Positions 8,259-17,270 of a DNA stretch of 46,495 nt are shown one piece after another. Location: NCBI GenBank assembly GCA_017424575.1, contig JAFOYQ010000091.1, positions 1-46,495 on the forward strand. Direction: 5' to 3'. Both the position numbers and the translations under genes were made by a program. Each line of letters starts with the position of its first letter. The stretch's first letter is position 1. Below the pieces are notes generated by a model. That model was given only the letters and a program-made list of their open reading frames with translations. It made no database searches and was not told the DNA's origin. The stretch is from Muribaculaceae bacterium. GTDB taxonomy: Bacteria > Bacteroidota > Bacteroidia > Bacteroidales > Muribaculaceae.

Positions 8259-9143
8259 TCAAAATTTAAATTTATAACCTACTCCGAGAATGTGAGTACT
8301 TTCCCCCTCATCACTTCCCGTAAAATCTTGATAGCGATAATATAATCCTATCGAGTGTTTTTTGTTTATCTTATAATCACCACCTATAGTGTAACGCATT
8401 TTCTTAATCCCAAAACCATTAAGGTCGTTATGCATTTCAACCGATGCATAGGGTTCAAATGGCACCCCTTTTATGTCATATTCCACCTGGAGGCGCGAAC
8501 GAAGTACAAACGAGTGTTTACCCCCCTTTTCATCTTCTTTTACTTTAGGGGATTCTGTATCAACTTGCCATAGATTATCGCCATACAACCATCCCCAACC
8601 CTCTTCAGAGTATTTTGTAACGTCATATTCAGTTTGATTTATCGTTGTCTTCATTTGATAAGTGTATTGTACACGTTCACGGAGCGAAATCTTAAAACGA
8701 TTAAATTTAACGCTCCCTGTCAACGATACATTCACACGATGACGAGTTTTCCAATAGGCTTCTTCAATATCCAATTCATACTTTGAATAATCCAATGCTC
8801 CATCTTCGTTATACTCATCTTCTTCCCACTTTAATGATTTATCCTCACGTGAGAAATCGCGCATAAACACATATCCTGCATCAACTTTGAGCCACGAGTT
8901 AATCTTATAATCGGTTGATACTCCTATTGAATAGCGCGAGACTTCGTTAAGGGCATCGGCTGTACGAAATTCACCCTCCATCTCTACGCCCCATTTTTTA
9001 GAAATTTTCTTCTCAGCACCTATTGAGGTCCACACCCCAAAGCCACTAATATCATCGCTTTCTAAAATATTATCTTGAGCCATCGACGGCATTGCTAATG
9101 CACTTGCCAACAAGACTCCTACTATGAATCTTTTTGTCCCCAT
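8259..9143 (-). CDS. DUF2490 outer-membrane beta-barrel protein
   Basis: A 294-residue exported protein. The N-terminus MGTKRFIVGVLLASALAMPS followed by MAQDN is a classic signal peptide with cleavage likely after AQ. The rest alternates amphipathic beta strands (FGVWTSIGAEKKISKKWGVE, WLKVDAGYVFMRDF, HSIGLYYRYQDF) and ends LGVGYKFKF with a terminal aromatic, as outer-membrane barrels do. It fits DUF2490, of unknown function. It is the last gene of the VTC-DUF4956-DUF2490 operon, and its start overlaps the end of the DUF4956 gene by 22 bases, indicating translational coupling. A role as an outer-membrane channel or sensor for that system is only inferred. Confidence 0.83.
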   Translation of the reverse strand: MGTKRFIVGVLLASALAMPSMAQDNILESDDISGFGVWTSIGAEKKISKKWGVEMEGEFRTADALNEVSRYSIGVSTDYKINSWLKVDAGYVFMRDFSREDKSLKWEEDEYNEDGALDYSKYELDIEEAYWKTRHRVNVSLTGSVKFNRFKISLRERVQYTYQMKTTINQTEYDVTKYSEEGWGWLYGDNLWQVDTESPKVKEDEKGGKHSFVLRSRLQVEYDIKGVPFEPYASVEMHNDLNGFGIKKMRYTIGGDYKINKKHSIGLYYRYQDFTGSDEGESTHILGVGYKFKF

Positions 9144-9856
9144 TGTTCTCTACTTAGCTTTATTATGTTATCAATCGTGTTAATGTCTTCACTTATTGGC
9201 TTATAATACACCTTCAATACAGCCATATCTCGAAGAAAATCCACTGCACCTACTTCTACCTTTACTATGTCAAGGCCAAGGCGCTTAGTCAAATCTGCCA
9301 CAAGTTCATCATATTTTTCGGGGGTAATGAGATTAATTTTATCATATTGCACTGTTTTGCATGAAGTGTGTTTAATCCACTTATTACCCTCGCAAAGCCA
9401 TATCACAAGAATGAATATCAAGTTAGTAGCAATCAGTTCCAAATAACTTACCGGTCCAGCCAAAGCATTGATTACTGAGATAGCAATGATTACAAACAGA
9501 TAAGTCATTTCTCGCACTGGCATCGACTCCGTGCGATAACGTATAATGCCAAATATAGCAAACAATCCAAGAGCAAAACCTATCTTAATCTTCACGCTTC
9601 CGAGCAAATATATCAAGAAGAATATACTCAAACTGATGAGCATAAACGTAAAATAATAGTCGCGTCGTTGACTCTTTTTATGATACAAAAAGTGGATAAT
9701 TGACCACACGATTGCTGTGTTAAACAAGCAACGAATAATCAAAAACCAAAAATCGGTTAAGTTCACCAATGGTGTACCCATAAACACAACATTCTCCATT
9801 GCCATTTGCACAGATTGTATCGTGTCGTTAGTCATCATTTGTTCTAGTTCGTCCAT
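9122..9856 (-). CDS. DUF4956 membrane protein
   Basis: A 244-residue inner-membrane protein with about four to five helices (LIIRCLFNTAIVWSIIHFLY, FMLISLSIFFLIYLLG, IGFALGLFAIFGIIRYRTES, EMTYLFVIIAISVINALAG). It is followed by a cytosolic alpha/beta domain of about 80 residues (ITPEKYDELVADLTKRLGLD...). The FAIFGIIRYRTE segment and the MPVREMTYLF loop are typical of DUF4956. This family sits beside VTC-type polyphosphate polymerase domain proteins in many bacteria and is suspected to work with them at the membrane. It lies 20 bases downstream of the VTC gene. Confidence 0.85.
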   Translation of the reverse strand: MDELEQMMTNDTIQSVQMAMENVVFMGTPLVNLTDFWFLIIRCLFNTAIVWSIIHFLYHKKSQRRDYYFTFMLISLSIFFLIYLLGSVKIKIGFALGLFAIFGIIRYRTESMPVREMTYLFVIIAISVINALAGPVSYLELIATNLIFILVIWLCEGNKWIKHTSCKTVQYDKINLITPEKYDELVADLTKRLGLDIVKVEVGAVDFLRDMAVLKVYYKPISEDINTIDNIIKLSREQWGQKDS

Positions 9857-9876
9857 TTTGATTTATTATTTAGTAG

Positions 9877-10620
9877 TTATATTATTTGCATTTTTTCAAG
9901 CAACATAAGTCGCTCCTTAAATCTATTTCGTTTCAATGACTCATTGGTCAATGTCATACCCATACAATATTTGCTAAAACCCTGAGGCATAATGCGCATA
10001 TCTCGCATTATGTCGCGAATAGGCGAATACTCATTGCCGTCACGTTTCAGTTCTATTATCACTAATTTATCGAGCAACATATTATTGCCAGTAACTTTAT
10101 TTTCTAACCTCAACAACGTGTCAATAGTTAGTCGCTCGGTTTTGTGTTTATTCACAAGTGTTATGCGATTGAAACTATTCTCTATTTGTGGCAACAAAAT
10201 TTCGGGATTATAAGCCAAATGCTCACTTAAGAAATTGACATACGACTCAAATGGGCAATCCTTATCTTCAAGCGAAATGCGTTTCTTTTTTGTGCGCCCA
10301 CGATTGTTTTTATTTTTCACCTCAATAAATGCCAACCCAGAGTTCTCATAACTGCGCACCCTCACCTTTTGGCGAGTTTTCTTGCCATTTTGATGCGACA
10401 CATACATATCACAATCGGGAGTATCAAAATAGCGTGTAAAATACGGCATATTTCGCTCTCCATTAGTTTCTTGTATAAAATATTGTGATTGCGCTTTAAC
10501 CAATAATTCCTCCAATCGCGCCATTGTAGTAATAAATTTCGTATCGGTGCGATTCATCAACTTTATCCCACTCATTTCTTCAAGAGTTATAGCAGAAAAT
10601 TGTTGAAGTAAGTCATTCAT
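9877..10620 (-). CDS. VTC-domain (polyphosphate polymerase-like) protein
   Basis: A 247-residue protein of the VTC domain, a triphosphate-tunnel fold that makes polyphosphate from ATP in yeast Vtc4. Signature segments are LMNRTDTKFITT, YFDTPDCDMY, RQKVRVRSYENSGLAFIEVK with following basic residues, VIIELKRDG, and the C-terminal MPQGFSKYCMGM. These alternate acidic and basic residues line the tunnel for nucleotide and product. Bacterial members are mostly uncharacterised, so polyphosphate synthesis is inferred from family. It is the first gene of an operon with DUF4956 and DUF2490, with a candidate promoter at 10652-10659. Confidence 0.86.
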   Translation of the reverse strand: MNDLLQQFSAITLEEMSGIKLMNRTDTKFITTMARLEELLVKAQSQYFIQETNGERNMPYFTRYFDTPDCDMYVSHQNGKKTRQKVRVRSYENSGLAFIEVKNKNNRGRTKKKRISLEDKDCPFESYVNFLSEHLAYNPEILLPQIENSFNRITLVNKHKTERLTIDTLLRLENKVTGNNMLLDKLVIIELKRDGNEYSPIRDIMRDMRIMPQGFSKYCMGMTLTNESLKRNRFKERLMLLEKMQII

Positions 10621-10651
10621 GATAATGATTGAGGTATATTGTTAGTTTTCA

Positions 10652-10659
10652 CAAATTTA
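10652..10659 (-). promoter_or_regulatory. Candidate -7 box (TAAATTTG) for the VTC operon
   Basis: TAnnTTTG match 31 bases upstream of the VTC start, with ATTG on the minus strand about 20 bases further upstream as an imperfect -33. Confidence 0.5.
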
Positions 10660-10788
10660 TAGATTTAACATGAATAGAACAATGACATAACATCACATAT
10701 ATACCAATCACGTTTTTCTCTATACAATCAGCGAAATTAACCCTCCTTATCTAACATTTATTAATACTATATTACATCTCTACACCCC

Positions 10789-10846
10789 TTATTAACACAC
10801 TTATTTAGCCCGTAGTTATTAACAATTATCGTCAGTTATCAACAAT
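10789..10846 (+). repeat. Three TTAT(T/C)AACA words upstream of parA
   Basis: TTATTAACA at 10789 and 10816, TTATCAACA at 10836. The last two are part of a 12-base direct repeat (GTTATTAACAAT / GTTATCAACAAT), 20 bases apart. They resemble DnaA boxes (TTATCCACA) with one or two mismatches, or could be an operator. Confidence 0.45.
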
Positions 10847-10928
10847 ATCTACATTTTCACATTTTTAGATTATGCTCTTGTAGAAAATTTATAATTACTT
10901 TGTATTGCAAAACTATATATTTGAAAAT

Positions 10929-11702
10929 ATGAGTAAAATCATTGCAATAGCAAACCAAAAAGGTGGTGTAGGTAAAACCACCACAACTATAAACCTATCG
11001 GCATCACTTGCCAGCGAAGGAAAACGCGTACTAATCATTGATGCCGACCCTCAAGCAAACGCAACGTCGGGCTATGGCATCGACCCCAAGTCAATGTCTT
11101 CGTCTATCTACGAATGTCTCGTTGACGACTACCCTATCAAAGGTTCGCAAGTTGCGACATGTGTCGAAGGGCTTGACCTCGTGGGCTCTCGCATTGACCT
11201 CGCAGGTGCCGAACTCGAATTGGTCAATAAACCTAATCGCGAAAAAGTATTAGCCAATCTTTTGAATACTATCAAAGATGACTACGATTATATCATCATC
11301 GACTGTTCACCCTCTCTCGGTCTAATTACAGTCAACGCTCTCACAGCTGCCGACTCAGTGATTATTCCTGTTCAAGCCGAATATTTCGCTCTTGAGGGTA
11401 TTAGCAAGTTGCTCAACACTATTCGCATCATCAAATCAAGACTTAATCCTTCTCTCGAAATTGAAGGTTTCCTCTTGACAATGTATGATGCTCGTTTGAG
11501 ATTGGCCAACCAAATCTTTGAAGAACTTAAAGGTCACTTTGGCGATATGGTATTCAATACTGTTATTCCTCGTAACATTCGCCTCAGCGAAGCTCCAAGC
11601 CATGGTCTTCCTGCAATTCTTTACGATCCCTCAAGCCGTGGTGCTACAAGTCATATCATGCTCGCTAAAGAGATTATCTCAAAGCATAAAAGATATGCAT
11701 AA
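10929..11702 (+). CDS. parA: Chromosome partitioning ATPase ParA (Soj)
   Basis: A 257-residue ParA/MinD-type ATPase that, with ParB and parS, segregates replicated origins. The deviant Walker A is IANQKGGVGKTTTTINL with the signature Lys; Walker A' is LIIDADPQANAT and Walker B YIIIDCSPSLG. The start chosen is ATG 10929 (MSKIIAIANQ), which matches family N-termini; the in-frame TTG at 10905 adds eight odd residues and lies against the probable promoter. There is no N-terminal DNA-binding extension, so it is the short chromosomal type. parB follows after 35 bases, then DUF5683 and a lytic transglycosylase, an order familiar in Bacteroidales. Confidence 0.95.
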   Translation: MSKIIAIANQKGGVGKTTTTINLSASLASEGKRVLIIDADPQANATSGYGIDPKSMSSSIYECLVDDYPIKGSQVATCVEGLDLVGSRIDLAGAELELVNKPNREKVLANLLNTIKDDYDYIIIDCSPSLGLITVNALTAADSVIIPVQAEYFALEGISKLLNTIRIIKSRLNPSLEIEGFLLTMYDARLRLANQIFEELKGHFGDMVFNTVIPRNIRLSEAPSHGLPAILYDPSSRGATSHIMLAKEIISKHKRYA

Positions 11703-11737
11703 TCAATTTATAAACTCAGTAATTTACAACGCTCAAT

Positions 11738-12637
11738 ATGGCAATCAAACGCAATGCTTTAGGTCGTGGTCTTGACTCTTTGATTTCAATGGACGATGTT
11801 CCTGCTCGTGGATCATCGGCAATCAACGACATAGAACTCTCACAAATATCACCCAACCCCGATCAACCCCGTACTACCTTTGATGAGGACGCCCTCGATG
11901 AATTGGCTACATCAATCAAAGAATTAGGTATTATCCAACCATTGTCATTGCGCAAAATGGGTCCTAATTCTTACCAAATCATCGCTGGTGAACGCCGTTA
12001 TCGCGCAGCTCTTCGTGCTGGGTTGACCTCTGTGCCAGCATATATTCGCACCGTTAACGATACCGAGTTAACCGAAATGGCTTTGATTGAAAATATTCAA
12101 CGCGAAGACCTCAATGCCATTGAAATTGCTCTCACATTTAAGAAACTTATCGACCAATATAACCTCACTCAAGAACGCTTGAGCGAACGCATCGGCAAGA
12201 AACGTGCTACTATTGCCAACTTTCTACGCTTGCTTAAACTCCCTGCTGAGGTACAATTAGGGCTACGCGATAAACGTGTTGACATGGGGCATGCACGCGC
12301 TCTCCTTTCAATCGAAAAACCATCATTGCAGTTAAAACTCTACAACGAAATCATCAAAAACGGATTATCGGTGAGAAAGGTTGAAGAACTTGCGCGCGCA
12401 TACAACAAAGCCGAAGAGGATGAACTCGAAGCAGTGCCAACAAAATCCCCTGCTAAAAAATACTCTTCAAGCGACTTTGATATTCTCAAAAAACACCTTT
12501 CTACAGCATTCAAAACTCCAGTTCAGTTCTCTTGCGATAACAATGGTAAAGGAAAAATAACATTTACTTTCAAAAATGAAGATGAACTTGAGAGATTAAT
12601 TACTATCTTTGATGCTGTAAAACTTCAAGACAATTAA
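11738..12637 (+). CDS. parB: Chromosome partitioning protein ParB (Spo0J)
   Basis: A 299-residue ParB: a CTPase clamp that loads at parS and bridges DNA. The N-terminus MAIKRNALGRGLDSLI is the ParA-stimulating peptide with its key Arg. Box I is SPNPDQPRTTFD and the C-motif/box II is IIAGERRYRAALRAG with the GERRYRAA nucleotide site. The KKRATIANFLRLLKLP helix-turn-helix and a C-terminal dimer domain follow. No convincing parS was found in the window, although a half-palindrome lies in the transglycosylase gene at about 14266. Confidence 0.96.
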   Translation: MAIKRNALGRGLDSLISMDDVPARGSSAINDIELSQISPNPDQPRTTFDEDALDELATSIKELGIIQPLSLRKMGPNSYQIIAGERRYRAALRAGLTSVPAYIRTVNDTELTEMALIENIQREDLNAIEIALTFKKLIDQYNLTQERLSERIGKKRATIANFLRLLKLPAEVQLGLRDKRVDMGHARALLSIEKPSLQLKLYNEIIKNGLSVRKVEELARAYNKAEEDELEAVPTKSPAKKYSSSDFDILKKHLSTAFKTPVQFSCDNNGKGKITFTFKNEDELERLITIFDAVKLQDN

Positions 12638-12696
12638 AAAAGGCTATTTAATTCGACTTTTTGACCACCAATCATCAGAAAGTCAACAACTTAATA

Positions 12697-13506
12697 ATGA
12701 TTACGCAGCAAAGAGTAAAAAAACAACATAACATCAAAAAGTTGGTATTCAGCACATTGTTTTTTGTGTTGTTATCAACTTTTAACGTTTTTTCTAATAC
12801 TCCTCGCTTGCCAGCAAAAAAAGACGCCCCTCAACAATATAAAATCACTCAAGAATCAGACTCGGTTGACATGCGTCAATGGATGATGTTTGAGAATGAT
12901 AGCACTTTTCTCAACACCGATTCGACCATCATGATTGCAATTGACTCAATCGACTCAATTGCATCAATCCCTCAAAAAGAGGATATCGATGAATGGGTGG
13001 AACGTAAGGTGACTTTTAACCCTAATCCCACCAAGGCCGTTTGGTTATCAGCCTTATTCCCCGGATTAGGACAAATCTATAATCGCCGTTATTGGAAACT
13101 TCCCATCGTAGTAGGTGGATACATGGGGCTTGCCTATGCTACTACTTGGAACGATGGTATGCTCACCGACTACTCGCGAGCATATAGTGACATTATGGAC
13201 ACCGATCCAACAACTAATAGTTATATGGATTTCTTCCCCAATAACACTCAAGAGTCTAGCCTCGACAAAACATGGCTCACTCAAGTGCTAAAATCACGAA
13301 AAGACTATTATCGTCGCAATCGCGACCTTTGTATTATATGCATGGCTGGAGTTTACCTCATTGCCATGGTCGATGCTTATGTTGATGCTTCTCTTTCGCA
13401 TTTCGACATTAGCCCCGACCTCTCGGTAGATGTAGCACCAGCTGTTTTTCAAGACACCCGTAGCAAATACCCCTCGGTGGGTGTGCAGTGGGCTATTAAC
13501 TTCTAA
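12697..13506 (+). CDS. DUF5683 domain exported protein
   Basis: A 269-residue protein. The start at ATG 12697 places a basic N-terminus before the hydrophobic stretch LVFSTLFFVLLSTFNVF, a signal peptide or anchor; the upstream TTG at 12661 would add 12 residues and is rejected. Residues about 105 onward (NPTKAVWLSALFPGLGQIYN, RRYWKLPIVVGGYMGLAYAT) form the DUF5683/TM2-like module with a GxGQ(I/F)YN motif, and later LCIICMAGVYLIAMVDAYVD is a second helix pair. The C-terminal part reads like beta strands. Function is unknown; its place between parB and a cell-wall lytic enzyme is conserved in Bacteroidales. Confidence 0.85.
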   Translation: MITQQRVKKQHNIKKLVFSTLFFVLLSTFNVFSNTPRLPAKKDAPQQYKITQESDSVDMRQWMMFENDSTFLNTDSTIMIAIDSIDSIASIPQKEDIDEWVERKVTFNPNPTKAVWLSALFPGLGQIYNRRYWKLPIVVGGYMGLAYATTWNDGMLTDYSRAYSDIMDTDPTTNSYMDFFPNNTQESSLDKTWLTQVLKSRKDYYRRNRDLCIICMAGVYLIAMVDAYVDASLSHFDISPDLSVDVAPAVFQDTRSKYPSVGVQWAINF

Positions 13507-13524
13507 CACTCTCCCTAATAAATT

Positions 13525-15255
13525 ATGATGAAGAAAATTGCAATTAGTTTGATACTCTCTTGTGGTGCATTAACTTCGTGGGCACAATCGTCGCTCCTCT
13601 CGCTTCGCGATTCTATACAGGACAACGACATTGTTTCTCCTACAAGTTTCGAAACCGATTACGAAGAGCTACAAAAAAACTGGTATATCCAAAACTATAC
13701 CGACCTCATTGAGTCAAAAGAAAGTCGCACAATCTCTACACCAAGCGACCAAGTATATATCGAGCGACTCAAACGTCTTCAAAACGAAATGGGATTTGAG
13801 ATTGAATTACCATTCAACAACGTAGTTAAATCATACATTGAGATGTATACAAGCTCACGCCGTCGTCGACTCGTGGAAAACATGCTCGGAATGTGGCTTT
13901 ACTATGAACCAATCTTTGAAGAAGCGCTTGCTAAAGAGGGAATGCCTCTTGAACTTAAATATCTCCCCATCATCGAATCGGCATTAAATCCTAATGCAGT
14001 TTCTCCTGCTGGAGCTGCGGGGTTATGGCAATTTATCCTCTCTACAGGTCGTGGCATGGGGCTTGAAGTGAATTCACTTGTCGATGAACGTCGCGATACT
14101 TATAAAGCATCACAAAAGGCTGCTGAATTCCTTAAGAGCCTTTATAAAACCTACGACGATTGGTCACTTGCTATCGCCGCTTATAACTGCGGTCCAGGTA
14201 ATGTAAACAAAGCAATTCGTCGCTCGGGAGGTGGCAAAAAAGACTATTGGGAGATATACAACTACCTCCCACGTGAAACTCGTGGATATGTGCCTGCATT
14301 CATTGCAGCAGCATACGTGATGAACTATCACAACGAGCATGGCATCAGCGCAGCACTTGCAAAGAAACCTCTTCTCACCGATACTGTGCATGTGAGCCGA
14401 CGTTTGCATTTTGACCAAATTTCAAAAGTAATCGACCTCGAAACTGAGGCGTTAAAAACCCTCAACCCTCAATATCGCAAAGAGATTATTCCTGGTAGCC
14501 CAGTAAAACCTTATGTACTCATCTTGCCATCAAAACAAGTGTATAGCTATCTTATGAGCGAAAACACAATAGGACAATATGAGGAAGAAACTTATGCAAT
14601 TCGCGAAACTGCCGAACCAGGTGTGAGCCGTGACTTTGTAAGGACCGACTCCGTAGCGGCAACTGATTCAACCAACACCTCATCGGATAATGGTGTAGCA
14701 GTGGCATCTGCGACAACTAAAGGCAGTGTGGTTGATGCTAATGAGGGCTTTACATCTAAAGAAGAAGTTATCATTCATGAAGTGCGCCGTGGTGAGACAC
14801 TTAAATCTATCGCCGACAAGTATGGCACTAATACCTCACGCATCAAGAAAGAAAACGACTTAACTTCAAACACTATCAATCGCGGTCAAAAACTTCAAAT
14901 TACTGTTTACAAGAAAGTTCTTGCCGACGACAACAATTCTTCTAAAAAATCAGAGTCTTCAACAAAACGTGTAGAAAGTCCAAAGAAAGAGAAAAACTCA
15001 AAAGCAGATAAACGTCGCGAACGCACTAAAAAAGAGACTAAAACAAAATCTCACACCGTCAAGAGTGGCGAAAGTCTTGACCGCATTGCTCGCAAATATG
15101 GCGTTTCGGTTAATGAGTTGAAGAAAGCTAACAACATAAAGAAAAACGATAATACAATTCACCCAGGTGACAAAATTAAGATTCCTTCAAAGAAATCAAA
15201 ATCTTCAAGCAAGAAAAAATCTAAATCTAAAAAGTCATCTAAAAAGAAAAGATAA
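13525..15255 (+). CDS. Membrane-bound lytic murein transglycosylase with two LysM domains (MltD-like)
   Basis: A 576-residue periplasmic enzyme that cuts glycan strands to 1,6-anhydroMurNAc products. A signal peptide (MMKKIAISLILSCGALTSWA) comes first. The SLT goose-lysozyme-like domain spans about 130-235, with catalytic Glu in YLPIIESALNPNAVSPAGA, then GLWQFILSTGRGMGL and AIAAYNCGPGNV. Two LysM peptidoglycan-binding repeats lie at about 412-457 (RRGETLKSIADKYG) and 507-552 (KSGESLDRIARKYG). The tail is a Ser/Lys-rich stretch of about 25 residues that could bind acidic polymers. It ends the parAB-DUF5683 run by spacing (18 bases after DUF5683). Confidence 0.92.
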   Translation: MMKKIAISLILSCGALTSWAQSSLLSLRDSIQDNDIVSPTSFETDYEELQKNWYIQNYTDLIESKESRTISTPSDQVYIERLKRLQNEMGFEIELPFNNVVKSYIEMYTSSRRRRLVENMLGMWLYYEPIFEEALAKEGMPLELKYLPIIESALNPNAVSPAGAAGLWQFILSTGRGMGLEVNSLVDERRDTYKASQKAAEFLKSLYKTYDDWSLAIAAYNCGPGNVNKAIRRSGGGKKDYWEIYNYLPRETRGYVPAFIAAAYVMNYHNEHGISAALAKKPLLTDTVHVSRRLHFDQISKVIDLETEALKTLNPQYRKEIIPGSPVKPYVLILPSKQVYSYLMSENTIGQYEEETYAIRETAEPGVSRDFVRTDSVAATDSTNTSSDNGVAVASATTKGSVVDANEGFTSKEEVIIHEVRRGETLKSIADKYGTNTSRIKKENDLTSNTINRGQKLQITVYKKVLADDNNSSKKSESSTKRVESPKKEKNSKADKRRERTKKETKTKSHTVKSGESLDRIARKYGVSVNELKKANNIKKNDNTIHPGDKIKIPSKKSKSSSKKKSKSKKSSKKKR

Positions 15256-15282
15256 AAAATAACAAGCAAAACATAAATTATT

Positions 15283-17262
15283 ATGCAAAACGAAAAAGAC
15301 GCTGCGATTAACCCTGAGGTTGATCCAACCGAACTTCCCGAAAACGCATTTCGAGAACTAAAAGAGGGTGAGGAATATCGTCCTATCATGCACCCCGATC
15401 GTCACTATGCCGAAGCAACCCCCTACTCAATTACTATGGGATTGATATTGGCTGTAATCTTTAGTGCCGCTGCTGCCTACCTCGGGCTTAAAGTAGGACA
15501 AGTATTTGAAGCTGCAATCCCCATTGCAATTATTGCAGTAGGATTGTCGGGCGCACTGAAAAAGAAAGATGCTCTCGGTCAAAACGTAATCATTCAATCA
15601 ATCGGAGCATGCTCGGGCGTTATCGTTGCAGGTGCTATATTTACACTCCCTGCTCTTTACATCCTTCAAGCTAAATACCCCGATATCACTGTCAACTTCA
15701 TGCAAATCTTCTTAAGTTCATTGCTCGGTGGTGTGTTGGGTATTCTATTCTTCATTCCATTCCGTAAATATTTCGTAAAAGATATGCACGGTAAATACCC
15801 TTTCCCCGAAGCAACTGCTACTACACAAGTACTCATCAGCGCTGAAGGTAACAAGGAGAATAATAGCGGTCAAGCTAAAACTCTTATCATTGCATCTCTC
15901 ATTGGTGGTATTTACGACTACATCGTAGCAACATTTGGATGGTGGGCTGAAACTGTGACTACTACAGCTGCATCATGGGGTGCTACAATTGCCGAAAAAA
16001 CTAAAGTAGTATTCAGCTGCAATACAGGTGCTGCACTCCTCGGTCTTGGCTATATCGTAGGTCTTAAATATGCATTCGTAATCTTTGCTGGCTCTCTATT
16101 TGTTTGGTGGATTATTATTCCACTTCTCGGTTCTTATGGCTCGGCAGAAATCGCGGCAATGGATGCTCAATCAATCTTTAGCGAACATGCTCGTCTTATC
16201 GGTATCGGTGGTATTGCTATGGCTGGCATTATTGGCATCGTTAAATCATGGCCTATCATCATGCAAGCAGTAGGTCTTGCTGGTCGCGAGTTCAAAGGCT
16301 CGGCAGCGAAGGCAAAAACTGTTCGTTGGCAAACTGATATATCAATGAAATCGGTTGTATTCTTCATTGCAATCGCACTCATCGTTGTTCTCGCATTCTT
16401 CTGGATTGGCGTAATCAACACATTCTGGCAAGCACTTGTAGCATGGATTGTTGTTACAGTAATAGCATTCCTTTTCACTACAGTTGCTGCTAACGCTATT
16501 GCTATCGTAGGTTCTAACCCTGTATCGGGTATGACATTGATGACACTCATCATCGCATCAGCAATCTTCGTTGGTATTGGATTGAGTGGCACATCGGGCA
16601 TCGTAGCATCAATGGTTATTGGTGGTGTTGTGTGTACAGCACTTTCAATGGCTGGTGGCTTTGTTACTGACCTCAAGATTGGTTATTGGTTAGGTTCAAC
16701 TCCACGCAAACAAGAAACATGGAAATTCCTCGGCACATTGGTATCAGCTGCTACTGTAGGGGGCGTAATCCTTGTATTGAACAAAGTATATGGTTTCACT
16801 GGCGATGATGCTCTTGTTGCACCACAAGCCAACGCTATGGCTAAGGTTATCGAACCACTTATGATGGGGGGCGAAACTCCTTGGATTCTCTATTTCGTAG
16901 GTGCAATCCTTGCTTTATTACTCAACTGGCTTGGTGTTCCAGCATTGGCATTCTGCCTTGGTATGTTTATTCCACTACCCCTCAACACTCCTATGCTCGT
17001 GGGTGGTGCAATCGCATATTTCGTAGCAAAAAGCACTAAAGATGAAGCTCTCAGCAAAGCACGTCACGAACGAGGCACACTCATTTCATCGGGTCTCATT
17101 GCCGGTGGTGCATTGTTTGGTGTATTTGCTGCAATCACTAAATTTGCTGGATTTGAATATACTTCTCCACTCAGCGAAGGTATGTCACAATCACTTGGAT
17201 TAGTTGCATACGCATTACTCATCTGTTACTTAATGTGGGATAGCCGTCGCGCTAAAGCATAA
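15283..17262 (+). CDS. OPT-family oligopeptide transporter
   Basis: A 659-residue polytopic membrane protein with some 14-16 hydrophobic segments. Family features include TPYSITMGLILAVIFSAAAA with the following YLGLKVGQ, a GKYPFPEATATTQVLIS loop, and repeated Gly-rich helices such as NAIAIVGSNPVSGMTLMTL. It matches the bacterial OPT group that takes up small peptides or siderophore-like compounds, probably proton-coupled; the substrate is unknown. It starts 27 bases after the transglycosylase and is followed after 8 bases by the MATE exporter, so importer and exporter may share a transcript. Confidence 0.93.
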   Translation: MQNEKDAAINPEVDPTELPENAFRELKEGEEYRPIMHPDRHYAEATPYSITMGLILAVIFSAAAAYLGLKVGQVFEAAIPIAIIAVGLSGALKKKDALGQNVIIQSIGACSGVIVAGAIFTLPALYILQAKYPDITVNFMQIFLSSLLGGVLGILFFIPFRKYFVKDMHGKYPFPEATATTQVLISAEGNKENNSGQAKTLIIASLIGGIYDYIVATFGWWAETVTTTAASWGATIAEKTKVVFSCNTGAALLGLGYIVGLKYAFVIFAGSLFVWWIIIPLLGSYGSAEIAAMDAQSIFSEHARLIGIGGIAMAGIIGIVKSWPIIMQAVGLAGREFKGSAAKAKTVRWQTDISMKSVVFFIAIALIVVLAFFWIGVINTFWQALVAWIVVTVIAFLFTTVAANAIAIVGSNPVSGMTLMTLIIASAIFVGIGLSGTSGIVASMVIGGVVCTALSMAGGFVTDLKIGYWLGSTPRKQETWKFLGTLVSAATVGGVILVLNKVYGFTGDDALVAPQANAMAKVIEPLMMGGETPWILYFVGAILALLLNWLGVPALAFCLGMFIPLPLNTPMLVGGAIAYFVAKSTKDEALSKARHERGTLISSGLIAGGALFGVFAAITKFAGFEYTSPLSEGMSQSLGLVAYALLICYLMWDSRRAKA

Positions 17263-17270
17263 TAACTACA

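Larger units (their letters stand above)
10621..10928. other. 308-base divergent intergenic region before parA
   Basis: Very AT-rich region between the VTC operon (minus) and parA (plus). It holds a minus-strand -7 box TAAATTTG at 10652-10659 with an ATTG about 20 bases upstream. Three TTAT(T/C)AACA words lie at 10789-10797, 10816-10824 and 10836-10844. Near parA the plus strand has only a near-match -7 box (TTACTTTG, about 10894-10901). No open reading frame or RNA gene is evident. Confidence 0.6.

Noticed and set aside
14262..14280. Half of a parS-like palindrome (CACGTGAAAC) in the transglycosylase gene near parB
   Set aside because: Only one half matches the known 16-base consensus; several other CACGTG words in the window are equally partial, so no parS is called.
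16167..16676. 169-codon open frame antisense to the OPT transporter
   Set aside because: Shadow of a membrane protein; no conserved motif.
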